Positions 16,854-26,052 of a stretch of 64,000 bases of DNA are shown piece after piece. The DNA is from Nitrospinae bacterium CG11_big_fil_rev_8_21_14_0_20_45_15 (GTDB lineage Bacteria; Nitrospinota; Nitrospinia; Nitrospinales; VA-1), in assembly GCA_002787235.1 (NCBI GenBank), contig PCWG01000028.1:1-64000 (forward strand). Direction: 5' to 3'. Under the pieces are notes generated by a model. The model was not told where the DNA came from, made no database searches, and saw only the letters and a list, made by a program, of their open reading frames with translations. Numbering within the stretch: position 1 is the stretch's first letter; every line of letters begins with the position of its first letter. Both the position numbers and the translations under genes were made by a program.

Positions 16854-19298
16854 TTATTTATTTTTAAGCTGTTCGCTCTCCCGGGGAGTGGGGTGCCAAT
16901 GAGAAATTTCGTCCGCAGAAAGTTTGTGCAGGTAAGCCAGTGCGATGAGGCAGTCTTGTTCTGCGGCACGTCGAAACCAGCGATACGCTTCCTCGGTTTT
17001 TCCACCTTTGCCCATTTTTAAAAGTCTGCCCAGTTCCAGTTGCGCCTTGCGGTCGCCCTGTTCTGCGGCGCGCCGCAACCAGAGAGCCGCTTCGGAAAAA
17101 TCATTTTCCGCTCCGGGGTTTTTACGGTGATAAAGCCCCAATTCTCTTTGCGCAGAAGGATTTCCAGCCGTGGCAGATTTGATGAGCCAATGCAGACTTC
17201 CCTCAATGCCTCTTTCTTTGGCGATGAGTTGCGCGAGTCGAAACTGTGCGGTATCGCAGTTTTTATTGGCCGCCAGACGGTACCATTTTTTACTTTCAAG
17301 GATGGAAAATCGATCCGAATCGAGCGACTCGTAATACATTCCCAATTGCAATTGAGCGGGTGCAGAACCTTCGCGAGCGGCATTCCTGAGCCAGTCCAGA
17401 GAGCGCGTGGATTGATCCGCTTCATTTTTTTTATTTTTCCCTGCCCGTCGATACCAGTGCGCGGCGGTTTCGTAACTTTGTTCCACACCTTTGCCGACAA
17501 AATAAAGGATGCCTAGATTGTTCTGAGCTTCGGCGCAACCCTGTTCGGCCGATTTTCGATACCATTGCACGGCTTTGCTGTAATCGAGGAATCCGCCATA
17601 AGCGTTTTCATAGAGAACTCCCAACAGATTTTGCGCGAGCGCATTGCCCTGCTCTGCCGAGCGTTCGGCCCAGAAAAGAGCTTGATTAAAATCGCGAGCG
17701 GTTCCTCTGCCGTAAAAGAACATTTTAGCCAGACTGTATTGCGCGAAGTCGTGGCCCTTTTCGCCTGCTTGACGAAACCAGAATTCCGCCAGTTTGCAAT
17801 CCTCTTCCATCCCCTCGCCGTTCAGGTACATGCGTCCGAGATTGTATTGCGCCAAATCGTTGCCCTGCTCAGCCGATTTTCGATACCAGTCCACGGCTTT
17901 GATGAAATCTCGGGGAGTGCCTTTGCCGTGATAATGCATGCGGGCCAAGTGGTATTGCGCAAAGGCATCGCCTTTCATGGAGGCTTTACTGTACCATTCC
18001 AAGGCCATTGGATGATTTTCCTGTGTCCCCTGACCGCGTTCGAACAAAACACCAAGGAAAAGCTGAGCCCCGGCAACATCGTTTTGAGCGGCGAGATTCA
18101 ACCAGAAGAAAGCCTGTGCATCGTCCTGCTCAACCCCTTCACCGAGGAAGCAGAGCAGTCCCAATTGATAACAGGCCCCGGAATGACCCGCGGTTCCTGC
18201 TTTGCGGAACCATTGCGTAGCTTCTTCGGGACGAGGTTCTATCCAGCGACCGTTGTCCAGAAAGACTCCGGTGCGGTACTGCGCTTCGATATGATTTTTT
18301 TGAGCGGCCCAGCGGTACCATTGAAAAGAATCTTCGATTTCGTTTCGTTTGAAAAAGTAATTTCCTTTTTCAAAGAGTTCGTCGCCGTTGGGTACGAAAT
18401 TATTTCCTGTTGTCTCCAGGAAGTATTGCGCCATTTCGTTGCCTTGCTCGGCCGATTTGCAAAGCCATTTGAGGGCTTCGCGTGAGGATTGCGCAACGGT
18501 GTCACCTGTGTAGTGCAGTGTCGCCAGTTTGAATTGAGCCAGATCAAGCCCCAATTCTGCGGAACGACGGTACAGTTCGTAGGCGGTGTTTTCATTGCGC
18601 TCAACCCCCTTGCCCCACTCGTAGAGAGTCCCTAAATTGTACAGACCTTCGGGGTCGTCCTGGCGTGCGGCTTTGAGATACCATTCGCGGGCGATACTGT
18701 AATTTTTTTCAATGCCATCGCCATTTTCGTACAGCACACCCAGATGATTTTGCGCCATGGCGTTGCCTTGCTCGGCCACTTTACGGAACCAGTGCGCCGC
18801 TTTCACGGGATCGCGCTGGACTCCCTTGCCTTGAAAATACAAACGACCCAGATTGAATTGAGCGGTGGTGTTGCCTTGTCGTGCGGCTTCTTCGTAAAAT
18901 TCTGCGGCCAATTCAAAATTTTCAGAGGTTCCAATACCATTTTCATAAAGAATACCAAGGAATCCGCCGGCATTGGGAGAGCCCTGATCTGCGGCTTTTT
19001 TGAACCATTTGAAAGCTTCGTTGGGATTTTTTTCGACACCCACACCCTGAAAATACATGACTCCCAAATTGTATTGAGCAAACGGTTTGCCACGTTCGGC
19101 TTCTTTGGCCCAGCGTGCGACTTCGCGCAGACTGATAGAACGTCGATTGCCGTCGCTGTTCCGGTAATCGAGATTCTTTTGATTTGAGTCCAGATTGTTT
19201 TTTGCGAGAAACTCAAGGCTTCGGCGCGTCAGGGCGGTTTGAGCGGGATTTGAGGATTGGCCGGGTGATGAGAGTGTGTCTATCTGGCTGTGTCTCAT
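16854..19298 (-). CDS. Large Sel1-like repeat protein
   Basis: An 814-residue protein built almost entirely of about twenty Sel1-like repeats of 36 residues (AQYNLGxMYxxGxGVxxDxxxAxxWFRKAAEQG). Sel1 repeats stack as alpha-solenoids that hold protein partners. No signal peptide or membrane segment is visible, so it is probably cytoplasmic or exported by an unusual route. The first 70 residues are polar and the last 25 end in a charged tail (RESEQLKNK). The repeats differ from one another enough to be old. It lies between a J-domain protein and mtnP on the same strand; a scaffold or stress-related role is only inferred. Long plus-strand frames opposite it are repeat-driven shadows. Confidence 0.88.
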   Translation of the reverse strand: MRHSQIDTLSSPGQSSNPAQTALTRRSLEFLAKNNLDSNQKNLDYRNSDGNRRSISLREVARWAKEAERGKPFAQYNLGVMYFQGVGVEKNPNEAFKWFKKAADQGSPNAGGFLGILYENGIGTSENFELAAEFYEEAARQGNTTAQFNLGRLYFQGKGVQRDPVKAAHWFRKVAEQGNAMAQNHLGVLYENGDGIEKNYSIAREWYLKAARQDDPEGLYNLGTLYEWGKGVERNENTAYELYRRSAELGLDLAQFKLATLHYTGDTVAQSSREALKWLCKSAEQGNEMAQYFLETTGNNFVPNGDELFEKGNYFFKRNEIEDSFQWYRWAAQKNHIEAQYRTGVFLDNGRWIEPRPEEATQWFRKAGTAGHSGACYQLGLLCFLGEGVEQDDAQAFFWLNLAAQNDVAGAQLFLGVLFERGQGTQENHPMALEWYSKASMKGDAFAQYHLARMHYHGKGTPRDFIKAVDWYRKSAEQGNDLAQYNLGRMYLNGEGMEEDCKLAEFWFRQAGEKGHDFAQYSLAKMFFYGRGTARDFNQALFWAERSAEQGNALAQNLLGVLYENAYGGFLDYSKAVQWYRKSAEQGCAEAQNNLGILYFVGKGVEQSYETAAHWYRRAGKNKKNEADQSTRSLDWLRNAAREGSAPAQLQLGMYYESLDSDRFSILESKKWYRLAANKNCDTAQFRLAQLIAKERGIEGSLHWLIKSATAGNPSAQRELGLYHRKNPGAENDFSEAALWLRRAAEQGDRKAQLELGRLLKMGKGGKTEEAYRWFRRAAEQDCLIALAYLHKLSADEISHWHPTPRESEQLKNK

Positions 19299-19356
19299 AG
19301 ATATACGTTGAGATTTCAGGAGTCTCGGTATTTGTTATTTAATAGAAGATTTGTTT

Positions 19357-20142
19357 TTAAAGATCTTCTGTCAGGTCGCGTACCCGTGCTTTGATGCGCA
19401 GGATTTTTTCTTCCACATTGGTCATCAATTCGTAGAGCACATCCTTGCCGACTTTGTCGCCCTGAGCGGCCTTTTCTTTTAAGATGAACATGGGCGAGTT
19501 GAAAAGTTTGTCCAGTTCCCATTCAATCGAATTCAAACGTTTTCGAACCTGAGCGACTTGCTTCAAGGTGCGCATCAATTGTTGCCCGAGGGTCAGATTT
19601 TCTGCCGGTTCGCCCGCTTCCCATTCAACGAGAATGGCGCGAATGCTATCGTCGTCCTGACAATCGTAAGCCTTGTTGAGTTTGGCCATCAATTCGTGGC
19701 GGCGTTCTCTTTCGCTGGGATCCGACGCAAGATCCGGGTGAATTTTTCTGGCGACGTGACGGAACAGTTTTTTAAGATCTTCGGAGGGCTTGAAATCTTT
19801 TGCCGATTCCTCCGTCCCAGTTTCTGATTCTTCTGAATCATGTGCGGAGAATTCAGATTGACGTGCCTGTTCCTGAGCATTTTCCGCGTGAGCGCGAAAC
19901 TCGTCTGATTTAGGATAGATCTGTGAGGCGAAATTGAAAATCTGGGCTTTTAAAGCATCCAGCTCGGCGTATTTGATGCCGACGACATTCTGGTAACGCT
20001 TTTCAAAAAAATGCATTTCGCTATGAACGGTGGAAAGTTCCAGTTCCTTTTCCGTCAATTCCTTTTCAAGGGAGAGTAAAGTCTGTTTTTGCTGTTCCAG
20101 TTCTTCCGCTTCGGGTGAGGCGACAGGTGTTAGGGTGAGCAT
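19357..20142 (-). CDS. J-domain-like protein with coiled coils
   Basis: A 261-residue protein. Residues about 12-50 form a coiled coil rich in Glu and Leu. Residues about 115-165 (LKKLFRHVARKIHPDLASDPSERERRHEL) carry the HPD motif of a J domain, which stimulates DnaK ATPase activity. A second helical region closes the protein (KQVAQVRKRLNSIEWELDKLF). It lacks the Gly/Phe and zinc-finger parts of DnaJ. The ATG at 20142 has GGAG six bases upstream; a TTG four codons earlier is less likely. It is 58 bases upstream of the Sel1 gene on the same strand, so the two may be co-expressed. Confidence 0.75.
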   Translation of the reverse strand: MLTLTPVASPEAEELEQQKQTLLSLEKELTEKELELSTVHSEMHFFEKRYQNVVGIKYAELDALKAQIFNFASQIYPKSDEFRAHAENAQEQARQSEFSAHDSEESETGTEESAKDFKPSEDLKKLFRHVARKIHPDLASDPSERERRHELMAKLNKAYDCQDDDSIRAILVEWEAGEPAENLTLGQQLMRTLKQVAQVRKRLNSIEWELDKLFNSPMFILKEKAAQGDKVGKDVLYELMTNVEEKILRIKARVRDLTEDL

Positions 20143-20675
20143 GGCGTTCTCCAAAAAAGGACACAGATCTCAGAACAAAAGCTTCTGTGTGAGTGATCTG
20201 TCGGTAATTATTTGTTATTCAATAGGTTTCGTAAAAACTGGAAAAAATCTTTAGCTTTTAGGGGCAGAAATAAAAAGTCCACGGGATTGAATCCAGACCC
20301 ACGTGCCCCTTAGAACTCTATAAATCCAATTAAAACAATAATATGGCAATATTAAACCAAAAACTTTCAATAAAATCAATGACTTAGAGATATTGTTTCA
20401 GTGATTATTTTACTAGTTATTTATAAATATACTAAAATAAATAATATTTTAAATTTATTTTTCTGTGCGGGAAGTGATGGTTTGCGGTTGAAGTGCCGAA
20501 GGTTGGGAGGGAAGGCCGGGTTTCTGTGAATGCTTGTAATGCGGTTGAACTTTAAGTTAATATGAAATAAGGGATTTTATTAGTTTTAGCTTTGGTGGTT
20601 TCAGCGAAACGATGAGCCTGACGTGCATCATTAAAAAAACATTGCAGGCTTCGTCTGCTCTTTCAGGTGGAAAAT
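20143..20675. other. Divergent intergenic region, AT-rich, no gene seen
   Basis: About 530 bases separate the divergent J-domain and TlpA-like genes and should hold promoters for both. Positions about 20330-20460 are very AT-rich. ACAGATC near 20163 and GATCTGT near 20194 form an inverted pair upstream of the J-domain gene. No promoter could be assigned with confidence and no RNA family was recognised. Confidence 0.35.
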
Positions 20676-21197
20676 ATGATAATGAACTTTTTTCGTAAAA
20701 CGTTGTGTGTGTTTGTTGCGGTCTTTTTTCTACTGGTGCCTCTGTCCTCAGCATTTGCCGAGCAGCAGGAAGAAGTATGGGCTCCCGATCTGTCCTTGAA
20801 CGCGCTGGATGGGAGAGAAGTTTCTCTTCAACAATATCGTGGGAAGTACGTTCTTTTGAATTTCTGGGCCACCTGGTGTGGACCTTGTAAAATGGAAATG
20901 CCTTCGCTGGAACGACTGCATCAGCGTTTCAAGTCCAAAAATTTAGAAGTGGTTGCGGTTTCCAACGACATGTTTGGTGCTCGTGTTGTGGTTCCTTATA
21001 TTAAAGCCAACCGATTGAGCTTTACTATTTTATTGGATCAGAAAATGCGGGCAAGTTCCGACTATGGAGTTGTCAGTTTGCCGACCACTTACCTGATTGA
21101 TCCACAGGGTCGTATCATTGGTGCCCTTTATGGTGCAGAAAATTGGGATGAGCCGTCCACTCTGAAGTACTTTGAGGAATTATTGGCTCGCAGTTAG
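20676..21197 (+). CDS. TlpA/ResA-like periplasmic thioredoxin
   Basis: A 173-residue protein with an N-terminal signal peptide or anchor (RKTLCVFVAVFFLLVPLSSAFA). The thioredoxin fold follows, with the redox motif WCGPC at 67-71 and the cis-proline loop in SLPTTYLIDPQG. TlpA/ResA proteins reduce disulfides of exported proteins such as apocytochrome c, using electrons from a CcdA-type membrane protein. The next gene encodes exactly such a CcdA-like domain. The ATG at 20676 has AGGTGG about five bases upstream; a GTG three codons earlier is possible. Confidence 0.85.
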   Translation: MIMNFFRKTLCVFVAVFFLLVPLSSAFAEQQEEVWAPDLSLNALDGREVSLQQYRGKYVLLNFWATWCGPCKMEMPSLERLHQRFKSKNLEVVAVSNDMFGARVVVPYIKANRLSFTILLDQKMRASSDYGVVSLPTTYLIDPQGRIIGALYGAENWDEPSTLKYFEELLARS

Positions 21198-21238
21198 TTG
21201 CTTCTCACCCCACCCACTTTCTGAATGTAGAAATTTAA

Positions 21239-23059
21239 ATGCCTGTGATTAAAATTATTTCGAATAAATTCCACGCTCGAAACTTTGCTGGAATTTTGGG
21301 AGCAATCCTTTTGGGAGCCTGCGTGGCTTCGTCTGCATTAGCTCAACAGGAGTCACCTAAGAATCTGGCTCTGGAAGGGGACATGGTGCTCATTGCCGCA
21401 GGACCCTTCAAATTTGGGACCAACAAGACGGACGATGAGGCGGAAGCCCTTTCGATGGGAATTCCCAAGCCCTGGTACGTTGATGAAGGGCCAGAGCAGA
21501 CGGCATTTCTCAAAAGTTTTTACATCGACCGTTTCGAAACGACGAATAAGAGATTCAAAGTTTTTGTGGATGAGGTTTACAGCAAGATACCGCCCAAGGG
21601 TTGGAATGGAACCGATTATCCTGAGGGCCAGGGGGACTTTCCTGTGACAGGGGTGACCTGGTTCGATGCGGCGAATTTCTGCCAATGGGCAGGAAAAGAA
21701 TTGCCGACCGAAAAACAATGGGCCAAGGCCGCACGCGGGAAAGAGGGCCGAGAATACCCCTGGGGCAATGAATTTCAGACGGGCCTTGCAAATTTACCTT
21801 CCAAGGCCGGCAGTAAAACGTTGCCCGTGTCGGTCGGTTCTTTTCCCAGGTCGGCGACACCGCTGGGAATTCATGATCTGGTGGGCAATGTCTGGGAATG
21901 GACGGCGGACGATTATCAGGCTTATAAGGGCAGTGCCTTTACAAGTCCAGACTTCGGTGCGGGTTATAAAACCTTGCGCGGAGCTTCTGCTTCTGACATC
22001 GGTCATTTCCCGGGTCCGCTCTATCTGCGTGCGCTCGAAAAATTTGCGCGAGCAGGGTTTCGACAATACGCCGATCCCGAAAGTTCGAGCGAAGATGTCG
22101 GCTTCCGATGCGTGAGCAATGAGATGCCCGCGCAAATGAGCAAGTCGCAGGCTTTGGCCGAAATGGCTAAAAAGCCTGCGCCAACACTTGGCAAACCGAA
22201 CATTGATGTTACGGAGAAATCGGTGGATGGTGGGCAAGCCGGGACGTCACTGAAATCTACTTCTGCTACAGGCAATCCTTTTCAAGCCAAGTCGAATTTG
22301 CCATCGAGTCTCATGGCGGTGATCATTCTTTCTTTTGTCGCGGGTTTGTTCAGTTTTCTTTCGCCCTGCACCTTGCCGATCTTACCGGCTTATTTTGCGA
22401 TCACCGCACAGGCAGAACGAGCTCGGATGAGTTTGATGTCGGTGGCTTTCTTTTGTGGTTTGGCAACCTTGTTTGTTTTGATGGGCGCATCTGCGAGTTT
22501 CCTGGGCCAGTTTTTGCGGGACTATATCTTTTCGATCACCCAGTTCAGCGGAGCCTTGATTGCTATTTTTGGTGTCATGACCTTTTTTGGAAAAGGGTTT
22601 TCCGGAGCGACGTTTCAAGGCCGACCGGCCTCCAGTTTTCTGGGTTATTATCTATTTGGAGCCGCGTTTGCTTTAGGTTGGACCCCTTGTGTGGGGCCCG
22701 TGCTTTCCGGCATTCTCCTTTTGGCGGCTTCCGATCGAACCGTTATGCAAGGTGCGCTTCTGTTATTCTTTTATGCGATGGGGCTTGGTTTGCCACTCAT
22801 TGTCATCGCTACCTTTTGCAGTCGGTTGTCGAAGGGGCATTTGTTCTGGCGTATTTTACGCGGCAAGGGCTGGGATGTTAAGGTTGCAGGACGTACTTTT
22901 TTTCTCCACACAACCAATGTTGCGAGTGGTATTTTGCTCGTAGCCTTGGGCTACGCTCTGGCAATGGGTTATATGACGTATGTCAACAGCCTCATACCCA
23001 TTGAGGTGCAACTCTGGTTCAGTGAGTTTGAAGAGTCGGTTCTCCATTGGTTCAAATAA
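21239..23059 (+). CDS. Fusion of an FGE/SUMF1-like domain with a CcdA/DsbD-type membrane domain
   Basis: A 606-residue protein. A signal peptide (about 1-36) precedes a formylglycine-generating-enzyme-like domain at about 45-295: MVLIAAGPFKFGT, FETTNKRFKVFV, PVTGVTWFDAANFCQWAGKELPTEKQWAKAARG, NVWEWTADD, TLRGAS and DVGFRCVS. The linker (about 296-355) is polar. Residues 356-600 form about six membrane helices with C377 (LSPCTLP) and C484 (GWTPCVGP), the cysteine pair of CcdA/DsbD that carries electrons across the membrane. The FGE fold often serves as a binding or oxidase module; I see no clear FGE copper-site cysteine pair, so catalysis is doubtful. The TlpA-like gene just upstream is its likely electron acceptor. 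Confidence 0.85.
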   Translation: MPVIKIISNKFHARNFAGILGAILLGACVASSALAQQESPKNLALEGDMVLIAAGPFKFGTNKTDDEAEALSMGIPKPWYVDEGPEQTAFLKSFYIDRFETTNKRFKVFVDEVYSKIPPKGWNGTDYPEGQGDFPVTGVTWFDAANFCQWAGKELPTEKQWAKAARGKEGREYPWGNEFQTGLANLPSKAGSKTLPVSVGSFPRSATPLGIHDLVGNVWEWTADDYQAYKGSAFTSPDFGAGYKTLRGASASDIGHFPGPLYLRALEKFARAGFRQYADPESSSEDVGFRCVSNEMPAQMSKSQALAEMAKKPAPTLGKPNIDVTEKSVDGGQAGTSLKSTSATGNPFQAKSNLPSSLMAVIILSFVAGLFSFLSPCTLPILPAYFAITAQAERARMSLMSVAFFCGLATLFVLMGASASFLGQFLRDYIFSITQFSGALIAIFGVMTFFGKGFSGATFQGRPASSFLGYYLFGAAFALGWTPCVGPVLSGILLLAASDRTVMQGALLLFFYAMGLGLPLIVIATFCSRLSKGHLFWRILRGKGWDVKVAGRTFFLHTTNVASGILLVALGYALAMGYMTYVNSLIPIEVQLWFSEFEESVLHWFK

Positions 23060-23162
23060 CCATGAAGAAGTGGGTGAGGACTCGTGCTGTACAAGCGTCG
23101 TTTCAAGAGTATGCGTTGTGATTGCAAATCGTTTTCTCCTTGAATTTGACCTATTTAAGTGT

Positions 23163-23192
23163 TTGAATTTTTTGTAAAAACTTTGTTAGAAT
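23163..23192 (+). promoter_or_regulatory. Predicted promoter of the lipoprotein gene at 23229
   Basis: TTGAAT (23163-23168) and TAGAAT (23187-23192) are 18 bases apart, about 36 bases upstream of the start codon. The match is moderate. Confidence 0.4.
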
Positions 23193-23228
23193 AATCGCTC
23201 GAATGTTTTTTAACTGGGAACATTTATT

Positions 23229-23702
23229 ATGAACAGACCAATCATCTATCTTATTTGTATTCTGTTTTTGGTGTCTGCTTGTTCTGGCGCGGAAACGGTG
23301 GTCAAGAAAAACTGGGTCAATAAGGAAAATACCCTCGTTTTACAGGACTTGACGCCCAGTGATTTGGCTTTCAAAGATTCGGGACCGGCTCTGATGAATG
23401 CGTTGGAAGATTCATTGTTGGCTCATACCAGCTTTGTTCTTTCTACAGATGAGGGCCAATATCAGTTGAAATACAAAATCCTTGAATACACTAAGGGAAG
23501 TCGGGGAATGCGTCTTGCTACCATGGGTTTGCTGGAGTCTGCGAAAAGCAAATTGACGGTCAAAGTTGCCTTGTACAATAAAGGGAAACTGGTGGGTGGC
23601 TGGGCGGTTGAATCCTGGCTTAAAGACGGTCTTCGCTCTGAAGACGCTTTATTCAAGGAAGCGGCTGATGACATTGTATATCACCTGCGTGGTGGTTACT
23701 GA
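23229..23702 (+). CDS. Lipoprotein, DUF4410-like
   Basis: A 157-residue lipoprotein with lipobox LVSAC and C18 as the acylated cysteine. The mature domain alternates strands and helices (LALxDLTPSDLAF, FVLSTDEGQYQLKYKILEY, KSKLTVKVALYNKGKLVGGWAVES, LFKEAADDIVYHL), a pattern found in DUF4410-type outer-membrane-associated lipoproteins. The family has no firm function. It appears to be transcribed alone from its own promoter. Confidence 0.65.
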   Translation: MNRPIIYLICILFLVSACSGAETVVKKNWVNKENTLVLQDLTPSDLAFKDSGPALMNALEDSLLAHTSFVLSTDEGQYQLKYKILEYTKGSRGMRLATMGLLESAKSKLTVKVALYNKGKLVGGWAVESWLKDGLRSEDALFKEAADDIVYHLRGGY

Positions 23703-23839
23703 TCCTGTGACAGGACTGTCGATTGGAGGGTATTTGTTACGGTGATCAGCGTTTAAAAGAAGCTCTTTGATTTTTTCTGGGCAAGTATCCGCAGTTTCCA
23801 ACATTTCTGACAGATTCTCTCCTCCTGTCCTTTGTCCTC

Positions 23840-24574
23840 ATGCGTTATGTTGTTCTCTTATCATTTTTGTTTCTTTCGGCTTGTCAGGGACTGGCGAATC
23901 TCGGCGATATTTTTTCAGAGACCGGAATTGGGGTTTATCACAGTGTGCAAAAGGGGCAGACCCTTTTTAGCATTGCCCAGGCCTACGGCAAGAATCCTGA
24001 ATATCTTGCCAGATTGAATGGCATCAGTGATCCCAAGCGATTGCAAGTAGGAACCCGTTTGTGGATTCCGGATGTTTATCGTGTGTTGGATGTTCCCGTT
24101 CCCGGCGAATCGGAATCGGAGTCGGCGGAAGCAAAAAGTCCTGCATCCGTTCAGAAAAAAGGCAGTGAAATCCCGTCGGCAGGAGAGGCGAAAAAATTCG
24201 CATTCATCTGGCCTCTCAAAGGCGTTTTGACCTCTGGCTTTGGAATCAGAGATGGAAGGAAACACGATGGTATAGACATTGGCGCGGAAAAGGGAACGCG
24301 CATTGTTTCAGCCGCCAAGGGTCAGGTTGTTTTTAGCGGTTGGGGGCCAACAGGTTATGGGCGAATGGTGATCGTCAAGCATGAATCGAAACTGATGACT
24401 TTGTACGCCCATAATAATACGAATTTGGTGAAAGAAGGAGACCTTGTTGTGCAAGGGCAGGGCATTGCTTTGGTAGGCAGTACGGGACGTTCATCCGGGC
24501 CTCATTTGCATTTTGAGGTGAGAGAAAAATCGCGCCCTAGAAACCCACTGCACTATTTACCCGCAATAAGATGA
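23840..24574 (+). CDS. NlpD-like lipoprotein: LysM plus M23 peptidase
   Basis: A 244-residue lipoprotein (LSAC, C15 acylated). Residues about 32-78 are a LysM peptidoglycan-binding domain (YHSVQKGQTLFSIAQAYGKNPEYLARLNGI). Residues about 120-235 are an M23/LytM domain with HDGID and HLHFEVR, so both zinc-binding motifs (HxxxD and HxH) are kept, unlike degenerate NlpD/EnvC activators. It may cleave peptide cross-links directly or activate amidases at division. A Ser/Glu-rich linker (about 85-115) joins the domains. In other genomes this type often sits near pcm or surE; neither is here. Confidence 0.85.
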   Translation: MRYVVLLSFLFLSACQGLANLGDIFSETGIGVYHSVQKGQTLFSIAQAYGKNPEYLARLNGISDPKRLQVGTRLWIPDVYRVLDVPVPGESESESAEAKSPASVQKKGSEIPSAGEAKKFAFIWPLKGVLTSGFGIRDGRKHDGIDIGAEKGTRIVSAAKGQVVFSGWGPTGYGRMVIVKHESKLMTLYAHNNTNLVKEGDLVVQGQGIALVGSTGRSSGPHLHFEVREKSRPRNPLHYLPAIR

Positions 24575-24629
24575 GTCAGCATTTAAGTTTTCATTGAATT
24601 CAACAGACCGCTTTTAAGAAAGGAAAATT

Positions 24630-25151
24630 ATGGAGTCTATAAAAAACGTTATTCGAGATATTCCCGACTTTCCCAAGAAGGGAATCATGTTCAAAGATAT
24701 TTCGCCTCTTCTGGCGAACAGTGAAACGCTTAAAAAAACGATCGATATTTTTAGAGATCGTTACGTTGATAAAAACGTTCAGACGATAGTGGGTGTGGAA
24801 TCCAGAGGCTTTATTTTTGGAACCGCGTTGGCTTATGCTTTGGGAACGGGGTTTGTTATGGTTCGCAAGCCGGGCAAGCTTCCTTATAAAACCTTTCAGA
24901 AAACTTACAGTCTGGAGTACGGTGAGGACACCATCCAAATTCATCAGGATGCCATTTGGCCCGGTCAACGTTTGGTTTTGATTGACGATTTGCTGGCCAC
25001 AGGCGGGACGATGGCGGCAACGCTGGATTTGATACGGGAAAATTTTGATGCGGAGATTGTAGAAGCAGCGTTTATAGTCGAACTGGATTTTCTGAACGGT
25101 CGTGAAAAATTCAAAGACGTTCCGGTTCATTCTCTCGTTCACTTCGATTGA
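24630..25151 (+). CDS. apt: Adenine phosphoribosyltransferase
   Basis: A 173-residue enzyme converting adenine and PRPP to AMP. IPDFPKKGIMFKDI near the N-terminus, VGVESRGFIFG, FVMVRKPGKLP and the PRPP-binding loop VLIDDLLATGGTM are all intact, and length is typical. AGGAAA lies before the ATG. It would salvage the adenine released by the MtnP enzyme encoded at 15939-16850. It is 55 bases after the M23 lipoprotein gene and may be read through from it. Confidence 0.93.
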   Translation: MESIKNVIRDIPDFPKKGIMFKDISPLLANSETLKKTIDIFRDRYVDKNVQTIVGVESRGFIFGTALAYALGTGFVMVRKPGKLPYKTFQKTYSLEYGEDTIQIHQDAIWPGQRLVLIDDLLATGGTMAATLDLIRENFDAEIVEAAFIVELDFLNGREKFKDVPVHSLVHFD

Positions 25152-25395
25152 GCTCGGGTCGGTTTGCAGACAATCGGGGTGCTAAGATGCGAGCGATGAT
25201 TTGTTTGTAGAATTGAAAAAGTCCGGGGCACCTTGCTGGAGTGCCCGTTGGACATCTTTCAGTCAAGTTTGGGTCCAGCATCGCACTGGTTTAGGTTCGG
25301 GTGAATTCAACCTCTGACCTCTTGTGTATATTTCCAATTCCCGGGAGTTCCTGCTGGATTACAGCTATTGTTAGGAAAGGTGCAAGAGGACGGTG

Positions 25396-25941
25396 ATGAC
25401 ATCTACTTATTTCATTCGCATCCTGATTCTTATGAGTATTTTTTTGGGAGAATTGGCCCCCGCTTCCGCGAATGTCAGTTCACCCGCCCATTTAAAATTA
25501 AACAACGTCTCCTGGATTCACCATTCATCAGGAATTCGTTCTTACAACTTCGTGGATATCTATCAATGCGCGCTTTATTTCCCCGACAAGGGCAAACCGT
25601 TCGAGTCCCTGGATCTTACGAAACTCGAAAATCCGGTTGCCATACGCGTAGAGGTTTTGACCTCAATGCTTCCCGATCATATGCCGGATGTTTGGAGAGA
25701 AACCATCAAGCCGGAAATCATAGATAAAGCTTTCCGCCGATTCCAAAAAGGGTTTTTGAGTCTGGAGGAAGGTGACGTTTTAATATTTATGTATCTCCCT
25801 GGGGAAGCGACGAGTTTGTTTCTAAACGAAAAGCTTCTATTTGCAGACCCCGGTCCGGGATTGATGGAGGCCTTGATCGAACAGTGGGTTGGTTCTCATC
25901 CGATCTCAGAAGATTTGAAGGAAGCCCTTATGAGAAAGTGA
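25396..25941 (+). CDS. Secreted chalcone-isomerase-like protein
   Basis: A 181-residue protein with a signal peptide ending near ASA-N. The mature part matches the bacterial chalcone-isomerase-like family (GIRSYNFVDIYQCALYFPDKG, FLSLEEGDVLIFMYLPGEATSLFLNEK, PGLMEALIEQWVGSHPISEDLKEALM). Bacterial members are periplasmic and are not known to act on flavonoids; lipid or fatty-acid binding has been proposed for the fold. The ATG at 25396, one codon inside a GTG, has AGAGGA seven bases upstream. It precedes the succinate dehydrogenase genes by 111 bases. Confidence 0.75.
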   Translation: MTSTYFIRILILMSIFLGELAPASANVSSPAHLKLNNVSWIHHSSGIRSYNFVDIYQCALYFPDKGKPFESLDLTKLENPVAIRVEVLTSMLPDHMPDVWRETIKPEIIDKAFRRFQKGFLSLEEGDVLIFMYLPGEATSLFLNEKLLFADPGPGLMEALIEQWVGSHPISEDLKEALMRK

Positions 25942-26052
25942 ATTTTCCGTTTTCCAGGAAACTTAATAAAATACATCTGTCATTTTTCTTCTGTAGTTTG
26001 CTGAAAAATAAAAAATCTTGTGTTTATATGAAAGTTTCGCCAAAATGTTGTC

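Noticed and set aside
17565-18485. A 306-codon plus-strand frame
   Set aside because: It lies wholly opposite Sel1 repeats. Its own translation repeats with the same 36-codon period, the mark of a shadow.
25226-25246. GGGCAC/GTGCCC hairpin after apt as a terminator
   Set aside because: Only six base pairs with no T tract; too weak to call.
25280-25320. GGTTCGGGTGAATTCAACC resembling a tRNA T arm
   Set aside because: No acceptor, D or anticodon arms could be placed around it.
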